A DNA stretch of 64,000 nucleotides. Source: Hyphomonadaceae bacterium (GTDB taxonomy: Bacteria > Pseudomonadota > Alphaproteobacteria > Caulobacterales > Aquidulcibacteraceae). The translations under genes were made by a program, and so were the position numbers. Of the stretch, positions 1 through 8,195 are shown one piece after another. The notes under the pieces were generated by a model. It was not told the DNA's origin. It searched no databases and saw nothing but the letters and a program-made list of their open reading frames with translations. Positions within the stretch are counted from its first letter, which is position 1, and every line of letters begins with the position of its first letter. The DNA is taken from assembly GCA_023384105.1 (NCBI GenBank), contig JAHDXR010000005.1, positions 1 to 64,000 of the forward strand. The letters are read 5' to 3'.

Positions 1-29
1 TCTTGGTCGGCGGCGGCATTTCCATCTAG
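1..29 (+). CDS. 3' end of an unidentified gene (partial)
   Basis: One frame reads LVGGGISI and stops at TAG 27-29, just before a hairpin terminator. That is what the tail of a plus-strand gene entering from the left would look like. Only about eight codons are visible, so no family can be assigned. The call rests on its position before the terminator and on the minus-strand gene that converges on it. Confidence 0.3.
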
Positions 30-48
30 CTCCTCCCCGAGCTAGCGG

Positions 49-83
49 CGCCGGCGGCGTATCGCGAGATACGCTTGCCGGCG
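49..83. terminator. Hairpin between convergent genes
   Basis: A long stem is formed by CGCCGGC (49-55) with GCCGGCG (77-83), and inside it GCGTATC (57-63) with GATACGC (68-74) closing a GCGA tetraloop. A smaller inverted repeat, TAGCTC/GAGCTA (27-44), precedes it. It sits between a gene ending at 29 and one ending at 125 on the other strand, so it is probably a bidirectional terminator. The following ATTTTG gives a weak T tract on the plus strand. Confidence 0.6.
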
Positions 84-124
84 TCCATTTTGAGAGGCCG
101 TAACGCGCGCCTGCGGGCGGATTT

Positions 125-1051
125 CTAGACGATGCTGATCAGGTCGACCCGGTGTTTCACTGTGGCGGAGACGAGGCGGACGCGCACTTCGATCATGCCC
201 GGCGCGGTTTCGAGGTGCGACTTCACCACGGCGACGAGGTGGTTCATGTGGCGCGCGCCGAACAGCACGAAAATGTTGTAGCGCCCGCTGATCAGGCAGA
301 CCTGCCCCAGCTCATCGAGGTGTGAGAGGTGCTGCAGCGCATCCTCGATCCGCGCGGCTTCCACGGAAATGTAGGCGCAGCATGCAAGCTCGAGCCCCAT
401 GCTGCGCGCGTCGCAGATGACGCCGATGCGGATGGCCTTGGTCTGCAGCAGCCGGTTCATGCGTTCGCGCACGGTGCTGGCGGGCATGTCGAGCTTGCGC
501 GCGATCTCTCGCGTGCTCTGGCGCCCGTCTTCCTGCAGGAGCGCGATGATGCGGTCGTCCACGTCGTCGCCAGGCGCCCCCACGGCGCCTGAAGCGAGAT
601 CGCCATAGTCCGAACGATAGGTGCGGATATCGAGCGCGATGTGCACCTCGATGCGGTCGACGCCCGGCACGCGCCCGATCTCGTGCTGCAGCAGCGACAG
701 CACTTCCAGATTGTTTTCGACAAACGCGTAAACGAGGATCTCTGGCGATCCAACCGTGATGTTCACGCCGGCGATCGCGTCGATCCGCGCCAGATCCCAC
801 GCGACATCGTCGATGGACCGATTGCGGACCGAAACCTCTATGAAGCACGCGATGCGCTGATTGAGCCGGCTCATATTGCGCTGGGCGAGCACGCGCATGA
901 TGCGGTTTTCGCCCAGCGCGCGGATGCGCGCGGTGATGGTGACTTCCGATACGCCCAGTTCCGCGGCGATGTATTTCGCCGGCTTGCGCCCGTCCTGGCG
1001 CAGCTGGTCGATGATGCGCCGATCGAGGCTGTCGGGCTGGGGCGTGCTCAT
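125..1051 (-). CDS. Tandem Lrp/AsnC-family transcriptional regulator
   Basis: This 308-residue protein is two Lrp/AsnC units in one chain. Unit 1 has a winged-helix DNA-binding part at about residues 10-55 (LDRRIIDQLRQDGR) and an AsnC ligand/oligomerisation (RAM) part at about 68-142. Unit 2 repeats this with HTH at about 164-212 (DDRIIALLQEDGR) and RAM at about 220-300. Ordinary Lrp proteins are about 150 residues, so this is a fused dimer-like form. It lies directly downstream of the acyl-CoA ligase on the same strand and is the only regulator in the cluster, so control of the neighbouring catabolic genes is a reasonable inference. A 15-bp palindrome in the divergent promoter (4283-4297) is a candidate target. 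The effector is unknown; a CoA-linked intermediate rather than an amino acid is possible. Confidence 0.88.
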   Translation of the reverse strand: MSTPQPDSLDRRIIDQLRQDGRKPAKYIAAELGVSEVTITARIRALGENRIMRVLAQRNMSRLNQRIACFIEVSVRNRSIDDVAWDLARIDAIAGVNITVGSPEILVYAFVENNLEVLSLLQHEIGRVPGVDRIEVHIALDIRTYRSDYGDLASGAVGAPGDDVDDRIIALLQEDGRQSTREIARKLDMPASTVRERMNRLLQTKAIRIGVICDARSMGLELACCAYISVEAARIEDALQHLSHLDELGQVCLISGRYNIFVLFGARHMNHLVAVVKSHLETAPGMIEVRVRLVSATVKHRVDLISIV

Positions 1052-1096
1052 GGCGGCGCCAAGGTCAGCAAAGTCGCGCCGCTGCGCAAGGGGCGC

Positions 1097-2644
1097 TCAG
1101 ACCTTCCGGTCACGGCCTTGCCAGTAGGGCGCGCGCAGCACCGCCTTGGTGACCTTTCCGGTGGGGTTGCGCGGCAATTCGTCCACGAAAATTACCTCCC
1201 GCGGCAGCTTGTAACGCGCCAGCCGCGCGCGGCAGAACGCCAGCACCGATTCGGCGTCCGCACCCGGTCGCGCTTCGCAGAAGGCCAGCGGCTGCTCGCC
1301 GTATTCGTCGCTCGGCACGCCGATCACGGCCGCATCGATGATGGAGGGGTGTTCGACCAGCACGGCCTCTATTTCGGCGGGATAGATGTTCGAGCCGCCG
1401 GCGATGATCATGTCCTTCAAGCGGTCGGTGATGTAGAGATAGCCGTCTTCGTCGAGATAGCCCACGTCGCCGGTGCGGAAGAGGCCGTCGGGCGTAAGCT
1501 CTTCGGCCGTGAGCGGGCCGCGGTTGAGATAGCCGTCGATCATGAGCGGCGTGCGCGCGCAAATCTCGCCCACGGCGCGCGGCGGCAGCGCCCGGACGCC
1601 GCCATTCTCGCGGATCGAAAGCTCGACATAAGGCAGCACGCGCCCGCTTGAACCCGGCTTCGTCCGCTGCTCCTCCGGATAGAGGTAGGAGATCATCATC
1701 GTTTCGCTCATGCCGTAGCCCTCGTAGAGCTGGCATTGCGGACCGAAGAAATCGAGCGCCCAAAGCTTCAGGCTGTGCGGCACCGCGGCCGCGCCGGTGC
1801 TGAGATAGGCGAGCGAGCTCACATCGTATTTCGCGGCGATCTCCGGCGCCAGCGTGCGGATGCGATGCAGCATAGTGGGCACGGCCATCATGTGGGTGAC
1901 GCGATGGCGCTGGATCAGCGCCAGCGCGGTTTCGGCGTCGAAGCGCTTCATCAGCACCGCGGCGCCTCCGCCCATCAGGCAGAAAAGCGCCGTGTTCGGC
2001 CCGGAGCTGTGGTGAAACGGCAGCGCGATCAGCGCGCGCGATTGCGGTCCGGTGGGGACGACCGAAGCGACGAGCCGGCGATACTCCATGACGTTTTCGC
2101 GCTTGGCCAACGTTTCGGGCGCCAGCGCGACGCCCTTGGGCCGGCCCGTGGTGCCGGATGTGTAAAGCACGAGCGGCGCAGGCGCGGGTGCGATGCGCGC
2201 GGGCGCGTCGGGCGCGTGCAGGAGGCTGTCGAACAACTCAGCACCCGCGGCGGGCATCACGCTGATGACGGGGCCTTTGTTGAGGCCGCGCCAGATTTCG
2301 ATCAGTTCCGCAGGCGCGGCGTCGTCCAGAATGAAGGCCGAAGGCGAGCTGTCCTCCAGCATGTACGCGACCTCGGGCCCGGCCAGCCGATGGTTGACGC
2401 CCACAAGCCCCGCGCCGATCTTGCCGGCCGCCGCGTGAATGAAGAACCATTCGTGACGCACGTTCATGCGCACGGCGATGCGGTCGCCGGACTTTACGCC
2501 GAGCGCCAGGAGGCGCGCGGCGATCCGGTCGGCGATGGCGTTCCATTGCGCGAAGCTGATCTGGGTTTCGCCGTCGATCAACGCCACCGACGCGCCGTTG
2601 AGTGCTGCATGCATTTCCGGGCTGCCGGGATAGGGCGTGGTCAT
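1097..2644 (-). CDS. Acyl-CoA ligase (AMP-binding, fatty-acyl-CoA synthetase-like)
   Basis: Activates a carboxylic acid to its CoA thioester through an acyl-adenylate. The 515-residue protein has the ATP/AMP signature YTSGTTGRPKG at about 161-171, YEGYGMSE as the mid-domain motif, GDVGYLDEDGYLYITDRLKD as the hinge region, and PRNPTGKV near the C-terminus carrying the catalytic lysine. I chose the ATG at 2644: the frame stays open for 91 codons upstream, but that extension lies inside the thiolase gene and is arginine-rich shadow sequence. The ATG falls 8 bases after the thiolase stop, so the two are probably cotranscribed. The substrate cannot be read from sequence. Context suggests the entry step of a side-chain or isoprenoid-like acid pathway. 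Confidence 0.9.
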   Translation of the reverse strand: MTTPYPGSPEMHAALNGASVALIDGETQISFAQWNAIADRIAARLLALGVKSGDRIAVRMNVRHEWFFIHAAAGKIGAGLVGVNHRLAGPEVAYMLEDSSPSAFILDDAAPAELIEIWRGLNKGPVISVMPAAGAELFDSLLHAPDAPARIAPAPAPLVLYTSGTTGRPKGVALAPETLAKRENVMEYRRLVASVVPTGPQSRALIALPFHHSSGPNTALFCLMGGGAAVLMKRFDAETALALIQRHRVTHMMAVPTMLHRIRTLAPEIAAKYDVSSLAYLSTGAAAVPHSLKLWALDFFGPQCQLYEGYGMSETMMISYLYPEEQRTKPGSSGRVLPYVELSIRENGGVRALPPRAVGEICARTPLMIDGYLNRGPLTAEELTPDGLFRTGDVGYLDEDGYLYITDRLKDMIIAGGSNIYPAEIEAVLVEHPSIIDAAVIGVPSDEYGEQPLAFCEARPGADAESVLAFCRARLARYKLPREVIFVDELPRNPTGKVTKAVLRAPYWQGRDRKV

Positions 2645-2652
2645 ATCGGCTC

Positions 2653-3807
2653 CTACTCCGCGTCGCGTTGCAGCACGTGCGCAACGCACACCGCGCCGAG
2701 CCCGACCATGTGCGCAAGGCCCGTCTTCGCATCGGGATGTTGGCGGCCTTCGGCCTCGCCGCGCAACTGGCGCGTGATCTCCGCGATCTGGCCGAGCCCG
2801 GTCGGGCCGAGCGGGTGGCCCATGGCGATGAGTCCGCCGGACGCGGAGACCGCCACCTCGCCGCCGATGTCGAAATGGCCGGCCTTGAGCCGGCGCGGCG
2901 CATCGCCCGGATCGCACAGCCCCATACGCTCCGTATAAAGCAGTTCCTCCACGCTGAAAGCGTCGTGCAGCTCCACCACGTCGAGCGCGCCGGGGCTCAC
3001 GCCCGCATCGGCCAGCGCATCGCGCACGGTTTCTTCCGTCAGCGCGGCGTCGAAGCCGCCCTCGTCGTCATAAAGCCGTTCCGAGCGCGAGGCCGAGGAG
3101 AGCACGCGCACCGTGCGTTTGCGTTCGAATTGCAGCCGTTTGAGGCCGTCTTCGGAGGCCAGGATCGCTGCGGCCGCGCCTTCGCCGACTGGGCACGATT
3201 GCGGCGAGGTGAGGAAGCCCGCGAGCGGGGCGGCGGCGACGATGTCGGCCACGCTCCTTGGTTCGCGCCGCTGCGCGTAGGGATTGCGCGCGCCGTTGGC
3301 GAGGTTTTTCGCCGCCACGCGGGCGAAATCCTCCGGGGTTGCGCCGTAGGCGTCGGCGTAACGCTGCGCCAGAAGCGCAAAGTGCGTGAACGCTGAGACG
3401 CGGTCCCGCTCCAGCAGGTCGAGCACGGCCTGACGCGCGCCCAGCTCCACCATCGCGGGCTTATCCACGCCGATGGCGACGACGAGATCGGACTGGCCCG
3501 AGGCCACTTCCAGCGCTGCAAGCCGAAACGCCGACGAGCCCGAGGCCGAGGCGTTTTCGACATGGGTGATCGAAAGCCCGCTCGCTCCGAGGTGGCGCAG
3601 CATGGGCCGTCCCGGCGCCATGCCGAGCAGGGCGCTGGCCACATAGGCCGATTCGATATCGCCCCAGCGCGCGCCCGCGTCGGTCAGCGCTTCGCGCACC
3701 GCCGCAAGGCCCAGCGCCACATAAGGCGTTGGCGAGTATTTCCGATAGGGGTGCAGGCCGACGCCGGCCACGAACACCGGCCGGAACGACGAGAGCGCGC
3801 GCGCCAT
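2653..3807 (-). CDS. Thiolase-superfamily protein lacking the nucleophilic Cys (possible aldolase)
   Basis: This 384-residue protein has the SCP-x/lipid-transfer thiolase architecture: an N-terminal thiolase half, ELHDAFS at about 285 and GHPLGPTG at about 330 carrying the two conserved histidines. At the nucleophile position the sequence is HVENASASGS, with Ser87 where thiolases have Cys; the codon is TCG. Known family facts: thiolase-fold aldolases of the Ltp2 type, which split beta-hydroxyacyl-CoA side chains, lack the thiolase Cys and work in a complex with a DUF35 protein. A DUF35 gene lies immediately upstream, overlapping by one base (TGATG). A retro-aldol role is therefore an attractive inference. 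An inactive or altered thiolase is the alternative. Confidence 0.85.
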   Translation of the reverse strand: MARALSSFRPVFVAGVGLHPYRKYSPTPYVALGLAAVREALTDAGARWGDIESAYVASALLGMAPGRPMLRHLGASGLSITHVENASASGSSAFRLAALEVASGQSDLVVAIGVDKPAMVELGARQAVLDLLERDRVSAFTHFALLAQRYADAYGATPEDFARVAAKNLANGARNPYAQRREPRSVADIVAAAPLAGFLTSPQSCPVGEGAAAAILASEDGLKRLQFERKRTVRVLSSASRSERLYDDEGGFDAALTEETVRDALADAGVSPGALDVVELHDAFSVEELLYTERMGLCDPGDAPRRLKAGHFDIGGEVAVSASGGLIAMGHPLGPTGLGQIAEITRQLRGEAEGRQHPDAKTGLAHMVGLGAVCVAHVLQRDAE

Positions 3808-4214
3808 CAGCGGCCCTCCGGCGCAAAGCGGAGTTCAAGCACGTCGGCGCCGCTCTTGGGATTGTGCGCCAGGACGCCGGACACTCTCTGTCCCGCGTGC
3901 AACGCGCGTTCATCCAGCGCATCCGCCAAGGTGCAGCGGATGACAGGGCCGTCGTCGAGACGAATTTCGCCGATGGCGAACGGCGCGGCGATGTCCGCGC
4001 CCATGTGCTTGCGCACGAAGGCGAAGGAAAGCAGCGTCCCGCGCGCGGCCAGCTCCACGGGCGCCATCGCCTCGCCATACGCGCCGCAGCCTTCGCAGCC
4101 GAAGCTCTGGCGCGGGAAGCTCACGCGCCCGCAGGCCGCGCAGCGCGCGCCATAGAGGGCAGGCCCTGCCGCGCCCTCCCCATAAAGAGTCGGGTGTTCG
4201 ATGCGCGCGCCCAT
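3807..4214 (-). CDS. Zn-ribbon/OB-fold (DUF35) partner of the thiolase-like protein
   Basis: This 135-residue protein has a rubredoxin-like zinc ribbon with Cys25, Cys28, Cys40 and Cys43 (CAACG and CEGCG), followed by a beta-rich OB-fold segment (ARGTLLSFAFVRKH). DUF35 proteins bind thiolase-fold enzymes and contribute to CoA-substrate binding, for example in archaeal HMG-CoA/acetoacetyl-CoA thiolase complexes and in steroid side-chain aldolases. Stop and start with the thiolase gene overlap as TGATG, so the two should be translationally coupled and made in equal amounts. It is the first gene of the leftward operon and starts in the divergent promoter region shared with the TonB receptor. Confidence 0.88.
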   Translation of the reverse strand: MGARIEHPTLYGEGAAGPALYGARCAACGRVSFPRQSFGCEGCGAYGEAMAPVELAARGTLLSFAFVRKHMGADIAAPFAIGEIRLDDGPVIRCTLADALDERALHAGQRVSGVLAHNPKSGADVLELRFAPEGR

Positions 4215-4417
4215 TGCTCCTCCCTATTGGTTTGCGCGGCTGGGACGGCCTTTAGGCGCCCATCCGCAAACCATCTTTCACCCAAAATATCATTTTGAGT
4301 GGACAGCGCAACATGATTATGCGCATAGTGGAGCTGCACCGGGATATGAACGAGGCTTTGAGCGCCTGCGCGCTGGCCCGCCGGCGCAGGCGCCAACGTG
4401 CGCGGGGAGGAAAAGCG
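4215..4417. promoter_or_regulatory. Divergent promoter region with a 15-bp palindrome
   Basis: About 200 bases separate the leftward DUF35-thiolase-ligase-regulator unit from the rightward TonB receptor unit. The segment is locally AT-rich around 4270-4330. It contains the perfect inverted repeat CAAAAT-ATC-ATTTTG at 4283-4297 and a weaker one, GCGCA (4306-4310) with TGCGC (4320-4324). Position and symmetry suit an operator serving both directions. The tandem Lrp-type regulator is the natural candidate, by inference only. No clear -35/-10 pair could be fixed. Confidence 0.5.
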
Positions 4418-6625
4418 ATGAACAAGTCCTGCAAGGGGAGCCGCTCGATTCATGCCGCGGCGGGCGCGCTCATGGTCGCCCTGGGCGCGCCAAGCGCGGC
4501 GTTCGCGCAGACGTCGGACAGCGAGGAGATCGTGGTCACGGCGCTGAAGCGCGAAACGGCGCTGATCGAAACGCCGGCCGCGATCACCGCGCTCAGCGGC
4601 GCCGATCTTCAGGAGCGTGAGATCACCAGTATCGAATCGCTCGCCGCCGCTGCGCCGAACCTCGTGGTCGGGCAGGCGTCTGGCGTGAGCTGGGTGTCGG
4701 TGCGCGGCATCGGCATCGGCAGCACGAGCGGGGGCATCGAAGGATCGGTCGCGCTGCACCTGGACGGCGCCTATCTTGCGCAACCCGCTTCGCTCGACGC
4801 GCTGATGTTCGACGTCGCCTCGGTGGAGGTGCTGCGCGGGCCGCAGGGGACGCTGTATGGGCGCAACGCCACGGGCGGCACGGTCAACTTCATCTCCAAC
4901 CGCCCCACGCAGGCGACGGAGGTGCGCCTGGGCGCGCTGTATGGCGCGTTTGAGCGCACGCGCCTTGAAGGCGTGATCTCCGGCGGCTTGAGCGATCGCG
5001 TGGCGCTGCGCGCCGCCGTGATGTGGGAGAATCAAGACGAGGGCTATGGCGAAAACATCCATCTGAACGACACGTTCGGCAGACGCGAAGCGCACGGCGG
5101 ACGCATTTCCGGCCGGTTCGATCTCACCGACACGCTGCGCGTCGATGTCTCGGCGTTCCGCTTCTGGGACGGAACGGACGGCATTCAGCTTACGCGGCTC
5201 AATCCGTTCAACGCCGTCGCGCTCGCCAACAACCCGATCTTCGCCACCGCCGCTCCGCGTCCGGCCGACCGCCGCGACATCAACGCCGAAACCCAGGCCG
5301 ATGGCGAACGCGCGCTCGAAGGCGGCAATATCACGGTGGATTGGGATCTCTCGCCCAATCTCGCGCTGCGCAGCATCACATCGTATACGCGTGTCGACTA
5401 TTCGAACGTCAACGCTGACGGCGACGGCACCGAAATTCCCATGGTGCATTCCGATCGCTTCGAGGACACGTCCGCCTGGCAGCAGGAGATCGATCTCATC
5501 TTCAACCTGTTCGACGATCGCCTCGAAGGGCTGGTCGGCGTATTCTACAATGACGAGAGTTTGTCGCTTGAAGGCCATAATCGCTGGCTCGCGGCGAATC
5601 CGCAGGGGTTTGTGAACGTCGCCGGCCGCGTTGTGCCCGCGGGTACGGACACGGTGGGCTTTTTGCGGCAGGATACGAATTCGTTCGCGGTCTTTGCCGA
5701 CGCAACGCTTGCGCTCACCGATCGGTTCAGCGTCTACGCCGGCGCGCGTCAGAGCCGCGACGAGCGCGAAATTCTGCAGACGACGGGTCTTGCCGGCTTG
5801 CCGGGCGAGGTCGGGCTCGCCGCCTGCAATGCGCGCCGCTTCGAGAACGATTGGGATTCGACCACCGGCAAGATCGGCGTCGCCTACGACAGCGGTTTCG
5901 GCCACCTCTATCTGCAATGGGCCGAGGGCTTCAAAGCCGGCGGCTTCAACGCCTATGCCTGCGGCGACACGTACGAGCCGGAGGAAGTGACGGCGGTGGA
6001 AGCCGGCTACAAGGTCCTGGCGTTCGACGACCGCCTGCGCTTTGCGGCCTCCGTATTCCACTATGACTACACCAACCTCCAGGTCTCGCAGATCGTCAAT
6101 CTGCAGCAGCAGATCGAAAACGCCGCCGCGGCCACCATCACAGGAGCGGAAATCGAGGCTGCGTTGCAGGCGAACGATTTCTTCAGCGCCGATCTCAACA
6201 TCGCGCTGCTGGACGCGACGTATGATCGCTACACCGATCTTGATCCGCTGCGGCCGACGCTCGGCTTCCTCGATCTTTCTGGCAACCGGCTGAACCGCGC
6301 GCCGGAATACACCGTCAATTTCGGGCTCACATTCACCGCGCCCGTCGGCGACGGCCGCCTCACGCTGCGCGGGGAGGCGTTCCACTCGGACGATGTGTTC
6401 TTCCGCCAGTTCAACCAGCCGCAGGACAAGCAGGACGCTTACACCACCTACAACCTCTTTGCGACCTGGGATCCGGCCGGGCCCGTCAGCATCCGCGCCT
6501 TCGGGCGCAACGTCACCGACGAAGACGTGCTGCTCGGCGTGTTCAGCGCCGGCACCATTTTCGACCGTTGGGCCATCTATGCGCCGCCGCGCACCTGGGG
6601 CCTCGAACTTCGCGCCGAATTCTAA
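4418..6625 (+). CDS. TonB-dependent outer-membrane receptor
   Basis: Imports a bulky substrate across the outer membrane using the TonB-ExbBD motor. The 735-residue protein starts with a signal peptide ending in AFAQ, then a plug domain opening with EEIVVTALKR (TonB-box region) and containing VEVLRGPQGTLYGRNATGG. A long beta-barrel follows and ends in the typical aromatic strand FRAEF-like terminus (ELRAEF). I chose the ATG at 4418 because GGGGAGG lies just upstream and the signal peptide begins there; an in-frame TTG at 4295 would add 41 residues without signal character. Of the type abundant in sphingomonads and Caulobacterales for terpenoids, steroids and aromatics. It heads the rightward catabolic genes, so it probably brings in their substrate. 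Confidence 0.92.
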   Translation: MNKSCKGSRSIHAAAGALMVALGAPSAAFAQTSDSEEIVVTALKRETALIETPAAITALSGADLQEREITSIESLAAAAPNLVVGQASGVSWVSVRGIGIGSTSGGIEGSVALHLDGAYLAQPASLDALMFDVASVEVLRGPQGTLYGRNATGGTVNFISNRPTQATEVRLGALYGAFERTRLEGVISGGLSDRVALRAAVMWENQDEGYGENIHLNDTFGRREAHGGRISGRFDLTDTLRVDVSAFRFWDGTDGIQLTRLNPFNAVALANNPIFATAAPRPADRRDINAETQADGERALEGGNITVDWDLSPNLALRSITSYTRVDYSNVNADGDGTEIPMVHSDRFEDTSAWQQEIDLIFNLFDDRLEGLVGVFYNDESLSLEGHNRWLAANPQGFVNVAGRVVPAGTDTVGFLRQDTNSFAVFADATLALTDRFSVYAGARQSRDEREILQTTGLAGLPGEVGLAACNARRFENDWDSTTGKIGVAYDSGFGHLYLQWAEGFKAGGFNAYACGDTYEPEEVTAVEAGYKVLAFDDRLRFAASVFHYDYTNLQVSQIVNLQQQIENAAAATITGAEIEAALQANDFFSADLNIALLDATYDRYTDLDPLRPTLGFLDLSGNRLNRAPEYTVNFGLTFTAPVGDGRLTLRGEAFHSDDVFFRQFNQPQDKQDAYTTYNLFATWDPAGPVSIRAFGRNVTDEDVLLGVFSAGTIFDRWAIYAPPRTWGLELRAEF

Positions 6626-6641
6626 CCAGCGAGCGTCTTGC

Positions 6642-7412
6642 ATGAATCTTCTCGATCTGTCGGGCAAGTCAGCCTTCGTGACCGGCGCGGGCCAGGGCGT
6701 AGGGCGGCAGATCGCCTTGCACCTTGCCGCGCACGGCGCGCGCGTCGGCGTCAATGACGTGGACTCGGCGCGCGCGGGCGCGGTTGTCGGCGAGATCGAG
6801 GCCGTCGGCGGCAAGGCCGAAGCCCATCCGGGCGACGTGACCGATTTCGCCGCGATGCAGGCCGTCAGCGAAGCGTTCGGCGCCGCGGACATCCTCGTCA
6901 ACAACGCCGGCAATTTCGGCGCCGACCCGTCCAAGCTCACCGGCCGCCCGTTCTGGGAGCAGGCGCCGGACGAGTGGCGGCCTTGGGTGGACGTCAATCT
7001 CTACGGCGTGCTGAATTGTTCGCGCCTGTTCCTGCCGGCGATGGTGGCCAAGGGCGCCGGTTCGCTGATCAATGTGATCTCCGACGCCGGCCGCGTGGGC
7101 GAACGCAATCTCGACGTCTATAGCGGCGCCAAGGCCGGGGCGGCGGGCTTCACCCGCGCCATCGCGCGCAGCGTGGGCAAGTTCAACGTGCGCGCCAACT
7201 GCGTGGCCATTTCCAGCACGCGCACGCCGACTACGGCGATGTTCCTGGATAATCCCGACATGGCCAAGAAGATGCTCTCCCAGTACGTGATCCGCCGCTT
7301 CGGCGAACCGTCGGATGTCGCCAACATGGTGCTGTTCCTGGCGAGCGAGGCCTCAACCTGGATCACGGGCCAGACTTACCCGGTCAATGGCGGCTTCGCC
7401 TTCTCCAGCTGA
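6642..7412 (+). CDS. Short-chain dehydrogenase/reductase
   Basis: NAD(P)-dependent oxidoreductase of 256 residues with the classical SDR pattern: TGAGQGVG cofactor loop near residue 14, NNAG around 84, catalytic Ser in NVISDAG and YSGAK (Tyr and Lys) 13 residues later. The C-terminal ITGQTYPVNGGF is the usual SDR ending. ATG 6642 fits the family N-terminus; it begins 16 bases after the receptor stop, so cotranscription is likely. With the hydratase and dehydrogenase that follow, it probably oxidises a beta-hydroxyacyl-CoA or a ring hydroxyl. The exact substrate is unknown. Confidence 0.9.
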   Translation: MNLLDLSGKSAFVTGAGQGVGRQIALHLAAHGARVGVNDVDSARAGAVVGEIEAVGGKAEAHPGDVTDFAAMQAVSEAFGAADILVNNAGNFGADPSKLTGRPFWEQAPDEWRPWVDVNLYGVLNCSRLFLPAMVAKGAGSLINVISDAGRVGERNLDVYSGAKAGAAGFTRAIARSVGKFNVRANCVAISSTRTPTTAMFLDNPDMAKKMLSQYVIRRFGEPSDVANMVLFLASEASTWITGQTYPVNGGFAFSS

Positions 7413-7423
7413 GGAACAAGACA

Positions 7424-8194
7424 TTGAGCGACCTGATCCAGTTCGAGCGCCGGGGCGCCATCGCCGTCCTGCGCATCAATCGCCCGGAGGCGCGCAACGC
7501 GTTCGACCGCGCCACCGCGCACGCAATGGAGGCGGCGCTCGATGCGTTCGATGCGGACGCCGACCTGCGGGTCGGCGTGCTGACAGGCGCGGGAACCGCC
7601 TTCAGCGCCGGGCAGGATCTCAAGGCCGCCGCGCGCGGAGAGTTCGCGCAAACCGAGAAGCGGGGCGGTTTCGGCATCATGGCGCTGCCGCCGAAAAAGC
7701 CGCTGATCGCGGCGGTGGAAGGCCCCGCGCTCGCCGGCGGTTTCGAGCTTGCGCTGGCGTGCGACCTGATCGTCGCCTCGAGCGCTTCGCAGTTCGGCCT
7801 GCCGGAGGTGAAGCGCTGCCTGGTGGCGGTCGGCGGCGGCGCCCTGCGTCTGCCCAAGCGCGCGCCGCATCACATCGCCATGGAGATGTTGCTGACCGGC
7901 GATCCGCAGAGCGCGGAAGCCATGGCGCGCTGGGGCGTCGTCAACCGCGTTTGCGCGCCGGGGGAAGCGCTCGCGACGGCGCTCGCGCTCGCGGAGACGA
8001 TCGCAACGAACGCGCCGCTGGCTGTGGCGGCGACCAAGGAAATCGTACGCCGCAGCGGCGGCGAGAACTGGAGCGCGGCCGAAGGCTGGACGCGGCAAAT
8101 GGAAATCGCCGGACCGGTGCTGTCTTCGGACGACTTTCGCGAAGGTCTTGCGGCGTTTGCGCAGAAGCGCGCGCCCGAATGGAGCGGCCGTTGA
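7424..8194 (+). CDS. Enoyl-CoA hydratase/isomerase (crotonase family), TTG start
   Basis: Crotonase-fold enzyme of 256 residues, expected to hydrate or isomerise an enoyl-CoA. It has the oxyanion-hole segments SAGQDLKAA and EGPALAGGFELALACD. Both hydratase acidic positions appear present: Glu in GLPEVK and Glu in AMEMLLTGD. The start codon is TTG at 7424, preceded by GAGGAA at 7411-7416; no in-frame ATG gives a full N-terminus. It follows the SDR by 11 bases and is followed, after one base, by the acyl-CoA dehydrogenase ATG, indicating a tight operon. Confidence 0.9.
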   Translation: MSDLIQFERRGAIAVLRINRPEARNAFDRATAHAMEAALDAFDADADLRVGVLTGAGTAFSAGQDLKAAARGEFAQTEKRGGFGIMALPPKKPLIAAVEGPALAGGFELALACDLIVASSASQFGLPEVKRCLVAVGGGALRLPKRAPHHIAMEMLLTGDPQSAEAMARWGVVNRVCAPGEALATALALAETIATNAPLAVAATKEIVRRSGGENWSAAEGWTRQMEIAGPVLSSDDFREGLAAFAQKRAPEWSGR

Positions 8195-8195
8195 C

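Noticed and set aside
2645-2917. N-terminal extension of the acyl-CoA ligase
   Set aside because: The 91 extra codons lie inside the thiolase gene and are Arg/Pro-rich; the family N-terminus starts at 2644.
4121-6997. Very long minus-strand open frame (958 codons) opposite the TonB receptor
   Set aside because: It is the antisense shadow of a GC-rich gene; composition is Arg/Ala/His-rich with no family features, while the plus strand encodes a clear receptor.
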